Below, one piece after another: positions 1 to 5,850 of a stretch of DNA of 5,936 bases; position 1 is the first letter of the stretch, and every line of letters starts with the position of its first letter. Made by a program: the position numbers and the translations under genes. Under the pieces are notes generated by a model that saw only the letters and a program-made list of their open reading frames with translations, searched no databases and had not been told where the DNA came from. Source of the DNA: Synergistaceae bacterium (GTDB lineage: Bacteria > Synergistota > Synergistia > Synergistales > Synergistaceae); contig JAISDQ010000034.1 of assembly GCA_031264605.1 (NCBI GenBank), forward strand, positions 1-5,936, given 5' to 3'.

Positions 1-31
1 TCAGCTGCTCTGCCTGCTGAGCTACACCGGC
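1..31 (-). tRNA. Partial tRNA (5' half), probably tRNA-Thr
   Basis: Read on the minus strand from 31 to 1, the sequence begins GCCGGTG, then TA, then the D-arm GCTC-AGCAGGCA-GAGC, then A26 and GCTGA. These are tRNA positions 1-31 with canonical U8, A14, the GG of the D-loop and A21. The window edge falls just before the anticodon loop, so the anticodon, T-arm and acceptor 3' strand are missing. Identity is inferred: a GCCGGTG acceptor strand followed by a GCTGA anticodon stem is typical of bacterial tRNA-Thr(UGU), but the anticodon is not visible. That it is a tRNA is nearly certain. The amino acid is a reasonable guess only. Confidence 0.85.
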
Positions 32-77
32 GCTGTCCCGTTCCAAAACGTCCCGTCCAGAAAGCGGCACGATACGT

Positions 78-105
78 ATTCTACTAGATTTTCACGTAAC
101 GTCAA
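78..105 (-). promoter_or_regulatory. Sigma70-type promoter for the tRNA
   Basis: On the minus strand there is a -35 element TTGACG (100-105) and a -10 element TAGAAT (78-83), separated by 16 bp. Each matches the consensus at five of six positions. Transcription would start near position 71, about 40 nt before the mature tRNA 5' end at 31, a normal leader for RNase P processing. The rest of the 32-155 gap between the tRNA and the unknown gene shows no further gene and no convincing terminator. Confidence 0.6.
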
Positions 106-155
106 GTACGAAATTTGGCTGATATGCGGCCCTATTTCTGGGGATTATTATAATT

Positions 156-614
156 TTACTTGTCCGCCAGCAGAGAATCCATCCAGGAGGACAATTTTTT
201 TTCCTCATCGGAGGCGGCGAGCGATTCGCGAAGTTCCGACACGTGGCGTATGGATTCGTCTAAAGTCCGCAGGCAATCGGGGTCTGTCGCCTGACTTGCG
301 TCGATGGAGAGAAATTCCGCGCCGGAGACGGTTTGCGATAATCTCGATATCTCGTTTTTCAGGGTTTCCAGTTCGGCTTGATACTCGGCCCTTTTTTGAG
401 GCCCCGTATTATCGTCGGCGCAGGACGCGCATATCGCCCTCATGGCGCGCAGTGAGCCGAGTATGCCGCGCAGCGCCGCGTCGGTCTGGAGTACCGCGCT
501 CATCACCTCGGCTCTCGAGGACGTGACTTTTCTGAGCGACGTGAAGTCTCCGTTGGCGGCCCGCCTGTACGCCGATAGAATATACAATCTTTCCGTTCCG
601 CTTGCGTTCTTCAT
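156..614 (-). CDS. Hypothetical helical protein, 152 aa
   Basis: I do not recognise this protein. It is 152 residues, soluble (no signal peptide or membrane segment), rich in Ala, Ser, Leu, Glu and Arg, and almost certainly mostly alpha-helical. Residues 77-96 have heptad-like spacing of hydrophobic residues and could form a short coiled coil, and residues 117-132 form another charged amphipathic helix. Cysteines lie at 62, 65 (a lone CxxC) and 114. The ATG at 614-612 is the first possible start in this frame because an in-frame TAA lies two codons upstream. There is no Shine-Dalgarno sequence at normal distance; the nearest purine-rich stretch (GGAGAAGAAG) is about 22-30 nt upstream. A TTG at codon 10 is an alternative start. 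The gene is transcribed divergently from rnfC and in the same direction as the tRNA. Small helical secretion or flagellar accessory proteins look similar, but nothing here supports a specific assignment. Confidence 0.6.
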   Translation of the reverse strand: MKNASGTERLYILSAYRRAANGDFTSLRKVTSSRAEVMSAVLQTDAALRGILGSLRAMRAICASCADDNTGPQKRAEYQAELETLKNEISRLSQTVSGAEFLSIDASQATDPDCLRTLDESIRHVSELRESLAASDEEKKLSSWMDSLLADK

Positions 615-616
615 GT

Positions 617-627
617 ATTATATTATA
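617..627 (-). promoter_or_regulatory. Two overlapping TATAAT boxes before the unknown gene
   Basis: On the minus strand the sequence reads TATAATATAAT, two perfect -10 hexamers sharing one T (627-622 and 622-617). The upstream one would start transcription at about 614-616, at or next to the ATG (614). No good -35 lies 16-18 bp upstream; the best-spaced hexamer is ATGGAG, and TTAATG lies 21 bp away. The promoter call is therefore tentative. Confidence 0.35.
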
Positions 628-649
628 CGACTTTTTATCTTCTTCTCCA

Positions 650-679
650 TTAACGCGGCAAACCTGTTAAAATTATATT
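650..679 (+). promoter_or_regulatory. Putative promoter of the rnf operon
   Basis: A -35-like TTAACG (650-655, four of six consensus positions) and a -10 TATATT (674-679, five of six) are spaced by 18 bp. A start near 686 would leave a leader of about 23 nt that includes the rnfC ribosome binding site. It is the best candidate in the 94-bp divergent region and overlaps the upstream region of the minus-strand gene. No riboswitch, attenuator or clear operator repeat is visible in the leader. Confidence 0.35.
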
Positions 680-708
680 CATAACGAAACATTCAGGGGA
701 GGCGTAAG

Positions 709-2052
709 ATGAGTCTGGCAACGTTCAGGGGCGGCATACATCCGCCCGGCAGTAAGTTTATGACCGAAAACAAGGAAATCGAGATGCTCGTTCCGAAGGG
801 AGAACTCGTTTACCCCATGTCACAGCATCTCGGGGCGCCTTGCGTTCCAATCGTAAAAAAAGGCGACAGGGTTCTGACAGGGCAGAAGATAGCCGATACC
901 GACGCGTTCGTCTCGGCCCCGATCATGTCCTCGGTATCGGGAACCGTGAAGGATATCGGGAACCGCATGACCATATCGGGCGCGCTCGAAACTTGCGTCA
1001 TAGTAGAAAGCGACGGCCTGTTCGAACACGGCGCGTCCCTGCTGCCCCACAGGGATTTCAGGGAACTCGAACCCGCGGAATGCGTAAAGATAATTCGCGA
1101 AGCCGGGATAGTGGGCATGGGAGGCGCTACGTTCCCCACTCACGTGAAACTCTCGCCGCCTCCCGGCAAAAAGATAAAATGGATAATAGTCAACGGGGCG
1201 GAATGCGAACCGTTTCTCAGCTGCGACAACAGGCTCATGATAGAACATCCCGAACCGATCATCGGGGGGCTCGAAATATGCCTGCACATATTTCCCGAGG
1301 CCGAGGGAATCATCGCCGTCGAAAACAATAAACCGGAAGCCATCAGGCGTCTGACGGGCGAACTTTCCGAACACGGGGCCAATATCAGGGTAGCGCCGCA
1401 TGACGTGAAATACCCGCAGGGCGCGGAGAAGATGCTCATACTCACGGTCACCGGACAGGAAATACCCCCTGGGGCCCTGCCGGCGGAAGTGGGCTGCCTC
1501 GTGCTCAACGTGAGCACGCTGACGCATATCTGGCACGCGGTGACCGACGGAACGCCCGTGCTCGACAGAGTGGTATCCGTCGCGGGCGACGCCGTGGCGT
1601 CTCCCAAAAACATCATCGCGCCTCTGGGGACTTCGGTCAGGGAACTCGTCGACGCCGCCGGCGGTTTTTCCCGCGAGCCGGCGAGAATACTCTCGGGAGG
1701 TCCCATGATGGGCATATCCATGAGGTCAATAGACGTTCCCATAGTAAAAGGAACCTCGGGCATACTGGCGCTCTCGCCGAAATACGCCCCCACGTTCGAT
1801 GAATCCAACTGCATCCGCTGCGGCAGGTGTATCACGGCATGCCCGATGGGCCTGTGGCCCTCGGAACTCGACAAAGCGGTGCGGCTGCGGCAGTATTCGA
1901 ACTTTGAGCAAAACGGCGGCATGAACTGTATCGAATGCGGAAGCTGTACTTACGTCTGCCCGTCGCGGCGGTTTCTCACACAGACTTGCAGAGACGGCAA
2001 AGCCGGAGTCATGGCCGAACGCGTGAAGCAGAAAGGCATAGGTGCGAAGTGA
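709..2052 (+). CDS. rnfC: Rnf complex subunit RnfC (NADH-binding, two [4Fe-4S])
   Basis: Peripheral cytoplasmic subunit of the Rnf ferredoxin:NAD+ oxidoreductase. It carries the NAD(H) site and passes electrons between the complex and NAD+. The 447 residues match the usual length. The N-terminus (FRGGIHPPGSK, 6-16) is the family signature, followed by a barrel-sandwich-like region to about 90. A glycine-rich nucleotide-binding loop lies at 133-148 (GIVGMGGATFPTHVKL), then VNGAECEPFLSCD (161-173), the flavin/NADH-binding core shared with NuoF and NqrF-type folds. SGGPMMG follows at 329-335. Two [4Fe-4S] motifs close the protein: C368, C371, C374, C378-Pro and C407, C410, C413, C417-Pro. The start is set by a strong AGGGGAGG (695-702) six nt before the ATG and by the family N-terminus. 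It is the first gene of the operon, and its TGA shares one base with the rnfD ATG. All key residues are intact. Confidence 0.97.
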   Translation: MSLATFRGGIHPPGSKFMTENKEIEMLVPKGELVYPMSQHLGAPCVPIVKKGDRVLTGQKIADTDAFVSAPIMSSVSGTVKDIGNRMTISGALETCVIVESDGLFEHGASLLPHRDFRELEPAECVKIIREAGIVGMGGATFPTHVKLSPPPGKKIKWIIVNGAECEPFLSCDNRLMIEHPEPIIGGLEICLHIFPEAEGIIAVENNKPEAIRRLTGELSEHGANIRVAPHDVKYPQGAEKMLILTVTGQEIPPGALPAEVGCLVLNVSTLTHIWHAVTDGTPVLDRVVSVAGDAVASPKNIIAPLGTSVRELVDAAGGFSREPARILSGGPMMGISMRSIDVPIVKGTSGILALSPKYAPTFDESNCIRCGRCITACPMGLWPSELDKAVRLRQYSNFEQNGGMNCIECGSCTYVCPSRRFLTQTCRDGKAGVMAERVKQKGIGAK

Positions 2053-2993
2053 TGGACAAGCCGCTTGTAATAGCCAGCTCGCCTCATATCCGCGCCGAAA
2101 TGAGCACGCAAAAAATAATGGCGAACGTGATAGGCGCGCTCATCCCGGCGGGCTTGGCGTCGATATATTTCTTCGGCCCGCGGGCGGCCGCGATAGTCGC
2201 GGTCTGCGTGGCCTCGTGCGTGATATCGGAAGCCGCATGGCAGAAACTGTCGGGCGGAAAAATCACCGTCTCCGACCTCTCCGCCACTCTGACGGGCCTG
2301 CTTCTCGCGTATAACCTGCCTCCTTCGGTTCCGCTCTGGATGGGCGCGATAGGCGGCGTGTTCGCCATGATAATCGTAAAACATTTCTTCGGCGGGCTCG
2401 GACAGAACATCGTGAATCCGGCCCTCGCCGGCAGGGCGGTTATGCTGTCCTGCTGGCCAGTCGCCATGACGACGTGGACGACGCCGTGGGTGGACGGAGT
2501 GAGCGGGCCGACGCCCCTTGCCGTAATAAAACTCTCGGGCGGCGCTCTGCCGCGGCTCGCGGATATGTTCATCGGCAGGATAGGCGGCTGTATAGGAGAA
2601 ACGTCCTCAATAGCGCTCCTGCTCGGGGGAGCGTATCTTATATGGAAGGGAATCATTTCCTGGAGGATACCGGCCGTCTATATAATCACGGTCGCGGTAC
2701 TGTCGGCGCTGTTCGGGCGCTCCGGCGGGCCGGTCGTCGAAATTCTGTCGGGCGGACTCATCCTGGGCGCGTTTTTCATGGCGACCGATTACGCGACCTG
2801 CCCGATGACGCCTCCGGGACAGATCGTTTTCGCGTTCGGCTGCGGCCTGATCGCCTCGCTTATAAGGACTTTCGGAGGTTATCCCGAAGGAGTTTCGTAC
2901 TCGATTCTGATAATGAACCTCGCCGTTCCGATCATCGACAGGCTGACGCCGCCGCGGGTTCTGGGGGAGGCGAAACGCCATGCCTCAAAGTAA
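2052..2993 (+). CDS. rnfD: Rnf complex membrane subunit RnfD (covalent FMN)
   Basis: Integral membrane subunit, homologous to NqrB, that carries a covalently bound FMN and is part of the ion-translocating electron path. From the ATG at 2052 it is 313 residues, normal for the family, with about eight or nine hydrophobic segments. The N-terminus (SSPHIRAE, 9-16) and the loop GQNIVNPALAGRA (118-129 region) are typical. The predicted flavinylation site is D148-G-V-S-G-P-T154 (codons 2493-2513). The usual consensus is DxxSGAT, so the residue before the acceptor Thr is Pro instead of Ala. The ATG overlaps the rnfC stop in a TGATG junction (2050-2054), which implies translational coupling because no strong Shine-Dalgarno is seen. 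The longer open frame upstream (from 1935) lies inside rnfC and does not resemble RnfD. The 3' end overlaps rnfG by 14 nt. Confidence 0.96.
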   Translation: MDKPLVIASSPHIRAEMSTQKIMANVIGALIPAGLASIYFFGPRAAAIVAVCVASCVISEAAWQKLSGGKITVSDLSATLTGLLLAYNLPPSVPLWMGAIGGVFAMIIVKHFFGGLGQNIVNPALAGRAVMLSCWPVAMTTWTTPWVDGVSGPTPLAVIKLSGGALPRLADMFIGRIGGCIGETSSIALLLGGAYLIWKGIISWRIPAVYIITVAVLSALFGRSGGPVVEILSGGLILGAFFMATDYATCPMTPPGQIVFAFGCGLIASLIRTFGGYPEGVSYSILIMNLAVPIIDRLTPPRVLGEAKRHASK

Positions 2994-3573
2994 CGCGAAA
3001 AACGCGCAAAAAATAATATCGCTCGGCGTGACGCTTTTTATAATTACCGTCGTCACCGGGCTGATTCTGGGAGTGGTGCACGACGTCACTCTCGAACCGA
3101 TACGCCTCACGCAGGAACGGCTCAAGGCCGAAGCGTTGAGGGGCGTGCTGCCCGACGCGGAGGAATTCAGAACTGTGGAAAAAGTACAAAAAACCGAAGA
3201 CGCCGGCCCCATTGTAATTGACGTTCAGCAAGCCCTTGCGGGCGGAAAAACCCTCGGCTACTGCCTCACGGTCGCGTCGCGCGGTTACGGCGGCACAATC
3301 GAACTCGCGGCAGGAATAACTAACGACGGAAAACTCAGAGGCATCCGTATTTTAAATCACTCGGAGACGCCGGGCCTGGGAGCCAAATCCGAAGAGAAGG
3401 ATTTTTACGAACAATTCAGGGACAGCGATAAAGTGACCGTCGTCAAAAGGGAACCGGCCGCGCCGGGCGAAATAATGGCCATTTCGGGCGCCACCATCAC
3501 GTCGACCGCCGTGGCGGACGGCGTTAACGCCGCTCTGGAATATTGGCGCGGTTATCTTGCCGAAGGAGAATGA
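2980..3573 (+). CDS. rnfG: Rnf complex subunit RnfG (covalent FMN)
   Basis: Membrane-anchored flavoprotein homologous to NqrC. One N-terminal transmembrane helix (about residues 12-34) anchors an FMN-binding domain on the outer face of the membrane, where a covalent FMN relays electrons. The protein is 197 residues, typical for the family. The FMN-binding domain includes RGYGGTIELAAGI (101-113), HSETPGLGAK (127-136) and the acceptor motif SGATITS (169-175), with T172 the predicted phosphoester-linked residue. Six residues before T172, where the classical motif has Asp, this protein has M166. The start at 2980 is supported by GGGGGAGG (2963-2970) nine nt upstream, lying inside the end of rnfD. 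The stop is two nt before the chosen rnfE ATG. Flavin attachment needs an ApbE-type flavin transferase, which is not encoded in this window. Confidence 0.96.
   Translation: MPQSNAKNAQKIISLGVTLFIITVVTGLILGVVHDVTLEPIRLTQERLKAEALRGVLPDAEEFRTVEKVQKTEDAGPIVIDVQQALAGGKTLGYCLTVASRGYGGTIELAAGITNDGKLRGIRILNHSETPGLGAKSEEKDFYEQFRDSDKVTVVKREPAAPGEIMAISGATITSTAVADGVNAALEYWRGYLAEGE
3563..3569 (+). promoter_or_regulatory. Ribosome binding site that sets the rnfE start
   Basis: AAGGAGA lies inside the last codons of rnfG, six nt before the ATG at 3576. The other in-frame ATG at 3570 is directly against this site and could not be used efficiently, and a TTG at 3543 lies upstream of it. The 3576 start is therefore preferred, and it gives the family-like N-terminus MNPLKIIKNG. 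Confidence 0.7.
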
Positions 3574-3575
3574 AG

Positions 3576-4268
3576 ATGAATCCTCTTAAAATTATCAAAA
3601 ACGGCGTCATCACCGAAAATCCCACGCTGGTGCAGTGCATCGGGCTGTGTCCCACGCTCGCCACATCCACCAGCGCGGCCAACGGCATCGGCATGGGAAT
3701 AGCCGCCACCGCCGTTCTCGTCGGCTCGAACGTCGCCATCGCCGCGATTCGGAAATTCGTGCCCGACGAGATACGCATACCGATATTCATAGTCCTGATA
3801 GCCGGTTTCGTGACCGTAATCCAGCTTCTCATATCGGGATTTTTCCCCGACCTCGACAAATCGCTCGGGATATTTATACCGCTCATCGTGGTGAACTGCA
3901 TCATACTCGCCCGCGCGGAAGCGTTCGCCTTCAAGAACGGCGCGCTAGACTCCATGTTCGACGGAATCGGGATGGGGCTGGGTTTCACGATAGCGCTGAC
4001 CGCGATAGGCATGTTCCGCGAACTGCTGGGCAGCGGAATGGTGTTCGGCGTCAAACTGACTCCCGCCGGTTTTCAGCCGGGACTTCTGGTGATACTTCCC
4101 CCCGGAGGGTTTATAACGCTGGGGATTTTCATGGGGTTGTTCCGAAGATATCAGGACTGGAAATCCTCGCGGCAGGGCCGGCCCGCGCCCGCTCACGCCG
4201 CGGGATGCTCCGGATGCGCCATGTCCGGCCAATGCGGCGCCGCCGCGAAAGGAGGCGCCGATCGATGA
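3576..4268 (+). CDS. rnfE: Rnf complex membrane subunit RnfE with Cys-containing C-terminal tail
   Basis: Integral membrane subunit of the RnfA/RnfE (NqrD/NqrE-like) pair. The two proteins are inverted, homologous six-helix proteins that together hold one [2Fe-2S] cluster in the middle of the membrane and form the ion path. The protein is 230 residues. The cluster-type cysteines are in CIGLCPTLAT (C25) in the first helix and VVNCIILAR (C108) in the fourth. Both are in the conserved half-helix contexts shared with RnfA. Conserved SLGIFIPLI (96-104) and MFRELLGSG (146-154) are also present. After the last helix (ending near 188) a hydrophilic tail contains CSGCAMSGQC (C211, C214, C220), which is not part of the core fold. 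ATG 3576 was chosen over 3570 for ribosome-binding spacing. The gene ends in an ATGA overlap with rnfA, so the two partner subunits are translationally coupled. Confidence 0.95.
   Translation: MNPLKIIKNGVITENPTLVQCIGLCPTLATSTSAANGIGMGIAATAVLVGSNVAIAAIRKFVPDEIRIPIFIVLIAGFVTVIQLLISGFFPDLDKSLGIFIPLIVVNCIILARAEAFAFKNGALDSMFDGIGMGLGFTIALTAIGMFRELLGSGMVFGVKLTPAGFQPGLLVILPPGGFITLGIFMGLFRRYQDWKSSRQGRPAPAHAAGCSGCAMSGQCGAAAKGGADR
4248..4255 (+). promoter_or_regulatory. Strong ribosome binding site of rnfA inside rnfE
   Basis: AAAGGAGG, a full anti-16S match, lies nine nt before the rnfA ATG at 4265. It is embedded in the last codons of rnfE, where it encodes the KGG of the tail. It fixes the rnfA start; the long open frame that runs upstream from 3635 is only the shifted frame of rnfE. 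Confidence 0.75.
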
Positions 4269-4843
4269 GTCTGCTCTGGATTTTCCTCGGCTCGATATTC
4301 GTAAACAACATAATTCTGTCGCGCTTCCTCGGCAACTGCCCGTTTCTGGGCGTCTCCACAAACGGCGAAACCGCCAGGGGAATGGGCGTCGCGGTGATAT
4401 TCGTGCTGGTGCTGGCGGCGATAATGACGTGGCTAGCGTACTACCGCGTGCTGGTTCCGCTTCACATGGAATATCTGTACACCCTCTCGTTCATACTGAT
4501 AATAGCGGCGTTGGTGCAGTTCGTGGAATTGGCGCTGAAGAAGATAAACCCCGCGCTCTATAAATCGCTAGGTATATTCCTGCCCCTCATCACGACCAAC
4601 TGCGCCGTGCTGGGCGTAGCGGTCATCAACATGAACGAAGGGTACGGCCTCCTGGCTTCCATCGTGAACGCTCTCGGGTCGTCGATAGGATTTCTTCTGG
4701 CGATCGTCCTTATGGCCGGAATCAGGGAACGAATCGACCGCAACGCCGGTATCCCGAAATGCCTCAGAGGACTGCCGATAGCTCTCGTGACCGCCGGGCT
4801 CATGTCCATAGCCTTCATGGGCTTCGCCGGTATCATAAAGTGA
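4265..4843 (+). CDS. rnfA: Rnf complex membrane subunit RnfA
   Basis: Integral membrane partner of RnfE, with six predicted transmembrane helices and 192 residues, the standard size. The N-terminus MSLLWIFLGSIFVNNIILSR and the motif GNCPFLGVS (23-31) are strongly typical of RnfA/NqrE. C25 and C113 (in TTNCAVLGV, 111-119) are the two cysteines predicted to supply half the ligands of the intramembrane [2Fe-2S] cluster, with C25 and C108 of RnfE supplying the rest. SLGIFLPLIT (101-110) and the loop AGIRERID (151-158) are also conserved. The start is decided by the AAAGGAGG at 4248-4255. It overlaps the rnfE stop by 4 nt (ATGA, 4265-4268) and lies 13 nt before rnfB. No unusual residues are seen. 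Confidence 0.97.
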   Translation: MSLLWIFLGSIFVNNIILSRFLGNCPFLGVSTNGETARGMGVAVIFVLVLAAIMTWLAYYRVLVPLHMEYLYTLSFILIIAALVQFVELALKKINPALYKSLGIFLPLITTNCAVLGVAVINMNEGYGLLASIVNALGSSIGFLLAIVLMAGIRERIDRNAGIPKCLRGLPIALVTAGLMSIAFMGFAGIIK

Positions 4844-4848
4844 GGGGG
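4844..4848 (+). promoter_or_regulatory. Ribosome binding site that sets the rnfB start
   Basis: A GGGGG run directly after the rnfA stop lies eight nt before the ATG at 4857. The alternative TTG at 4851 would be only two nt away, so the ATG is preferred. The site is less perfect than those of rnfC, rnfG and rnfA. Confidence 0.55.
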
Positions 4849-4856
4849 TATTGGAA

Positions 4857-5684
4857 ATGATAACTTTCGCGGGAACCGCTTACCCGGCGATAGTGATGGG
4901 CGTCTTGGGGCTTGCGTTCGGGGCTCTGCTGGCTTTCGCCTCGATTAAATTTTTCGTGGAGACCGACGAACGCGTCTCCAAAATACGCGAGATACTGCCG
5001 GGGGCCAACTGCGGCGGCTGCGGATATCCGGGATGCGACGGCTACGCCGACGGAGTGGTGACGGGAGGAGCGAAAACCGGCCTCTGCGCCGCCGGAGGCC
5101 CCGAGGTATCGAGGCTGATAGCCCAAATAATGGGGACCGCCGCGGAGGATCCGATACCGATGCGGGCGTATCTGAAATGCGCCGGCTCGGCCAAAACCTC
5201 CCCGCGCAACGCGGCGTACGAAGGAATACGCGACTGCAAGTCGGCCGCCGTTCTGCCGGGAACCTCGCCCAACGCCTGCCCGTTCTGCTGTATGGGGTTC
5301 GGCACATGCGCGGACGTCTGTGTCTTCGGAGCGTTGAGCATAGTAAACGGGCTCGCCAGCGTCGACCCCGACAAATGCGTGGGGTGCGGAACCTGCGTCG
5401 CGGCATGCCCTAAATCCGTCCTTGCTCTCGCGCCACGGGCGTCGTGCGTGCAGGTCGCGTGCAATTCGAAATGGCGCGGCCCGGACGTCAAAAAAATCTG
5501 TTCCGCCGGTTGCATAGCGTGCGGCCTTTGCGCGCGCAGCTGCCCGGCAAAAGCCATAACGGTCGAAAACAATCTCGCCGTGATAAACGAAAACTGCACC
5601 AACTGCGGAACCTGTATCTCCAAATGTCCCGTCAAATGCATCACATACATCACCGAGAAAGAAACCGAGCGCATGTCGGCGTAA
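4857..5684 (+). CDS. rnfB: Rnf complex subunit RnfB (polyferredoxin-type iron-sulfur protein)
   Basis: Membrane-anchored iron-sulfur subunit on the cytoplasmic side that takes electrons from reduced ferredoxin. It has 275 residues. One N-terminal helix (about 9-33) is followed by a 4Fe-4S domain with C52, C55, C60 and C77 (NCGGCGYPGC at 51-60). Next comes a long double-cluster ferredoxin module: C141, C145, C151, C155 with C174, C177, C180, C184. A second classical two-cluster ferredoxin follows: C219, C222, C225, C229 and C247, C250, C253, C257. That gives ligands for five clear [4Fe-4S] clusters. Seven further cysteines (108, 127, 144, 197, 202, 215, 261) remain, and some could bind another cluster. 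This arrangement is the longer, anaerobe-type RnfB, unlike the short RnfB of gammaproteobacteria. It is the last gene of the operon. The ATG at 4857 was chosen over TTG 4851 on spacing. Confidence 0.96.
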   Translation: MITFAGTAYPAIVMGVLGLAFGALLAFASIKFFVETDERVSKIREILPGANCGGCGYPGCDGYADGVVTGGAKTGLCAAGGPEVSRLIAQIMGTAAEDPIPMRAYLKCAGSAKTSPRNAAYEGIRDCKSAAVLPGTSPNACPFCCMGFGTCADVCVFGALSIVNGLASVDPDKCVGCGTCVAACPKSVLALAPRASCVQVACNSKWRGPDVKKICSAGCIACGLCARSCPAKAITVENNLAVINENCTNCGTCISKCPVKCITYITEKETERMSA

Positions 5685-5707
5685 AGGGCACGGGAACTAC
5701 GCGCGGA

Positions 5708-5725
5708 CGAGACGGCAGGGTCTCG
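5708..5725 (+). terminator. Weak candidate terminator hairpin after rnfB
   Basis: CGAGAC (5708-5713) and GTCTCG (5720-5725) form a perfect six-bp stem with a six-nt loop, 23 nt after the rnfB stop. The following bases (AAGCTCTTTCTT) are only moderately T-rich, so this could be a weak intrinsic terminator or just a 3'-end stabilising hairpin. No better terminator is seen between rnfB and the next promoter. The remaining intergenic stretch to 5798 holds nothing else I can support. Confidence 0.35.
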
Positions 5726-5798
5726 AAGCTCTTTCTTGCAGGTAGCGTCAGGCACGGTATGAAAGAAGAAGTGAAATGAGTTTGAAAGAATTTGCGTA

Positions 5799-5827
5799 TT
5801 GACTAAAGTTGGCGCGGATAATAAACT
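5799..5827 (+). promoter_or_regulatory. Sigma70-type promoter ahead of the glycine riboswitch
   Basis: TTGACT (5799-5804, five of six consensus positions) and TAAACT (5822-5827, four of six) are spaced by exactly 17 bp. Transcription would begin near 5833-5835, about 20 nt before the first conserved riboswitch stem. This placement supports both elements and indicates a transcription unit separate from the rnf operon. Confidence 0.55.
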
Positions 5828-5850
5828 TTTATCGTAAGTTCAATGCCGGG

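Noticed and set aside
130..143. Hairpin CCCTA-TTTC-TGGGG followed by AT-rich sequence, considered as a terminator
   Set aside because: It has five pairs including a G-T on the + strand, where nothing is being terminated. On the minus strand, which the unknown gene would need, the G-T becomes a mismatch and no T-run follows.
442..684. 80-codon + strand open frame across the start of the minus-strand gene and the divergent promoter region
   Set aside because: It overlaps the better-supported 156-614 gene and the rnf promoter, has no ribosome binding site, and ends in AT-rich non-coding sequence.
1140..1922. 260-codon open frame antisense to rnfC, and similar long antisense frames at 820-1536, 2084-2656, 3524-4054 and 5042-5755
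   Set aside because: They lie fully opposite clearly conserved rnf genes and their translations show low-complexity composition without domains. Long antisense frames are expected in GC-rich coding DNA.
1935..2051. Upstream extension of rnfD to a 352-residue protein
   Set aside because: The added 39 residues are the shifted frame of the second rnfC ferredoxin motif. The family N-terminus begins at the ATG at 2052.
5444..5779. 111-codon + strand frame overlapping the end of rnfB and the intergenic region
   Set aside because: It is mostly the shifted frame of rnfB, and its translation is Arg-rich and unlike a folded protein.
5759..5802. Two tiny overlapping frames, MKEEVK (5759-5779) and MSLKEFAY (5776-5802), between rnfB and the riboswitch
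   Set aside because: They have no ribosome binding site, are extremely short, and the second runs into the -35 element. Chance is the simplest explanation.
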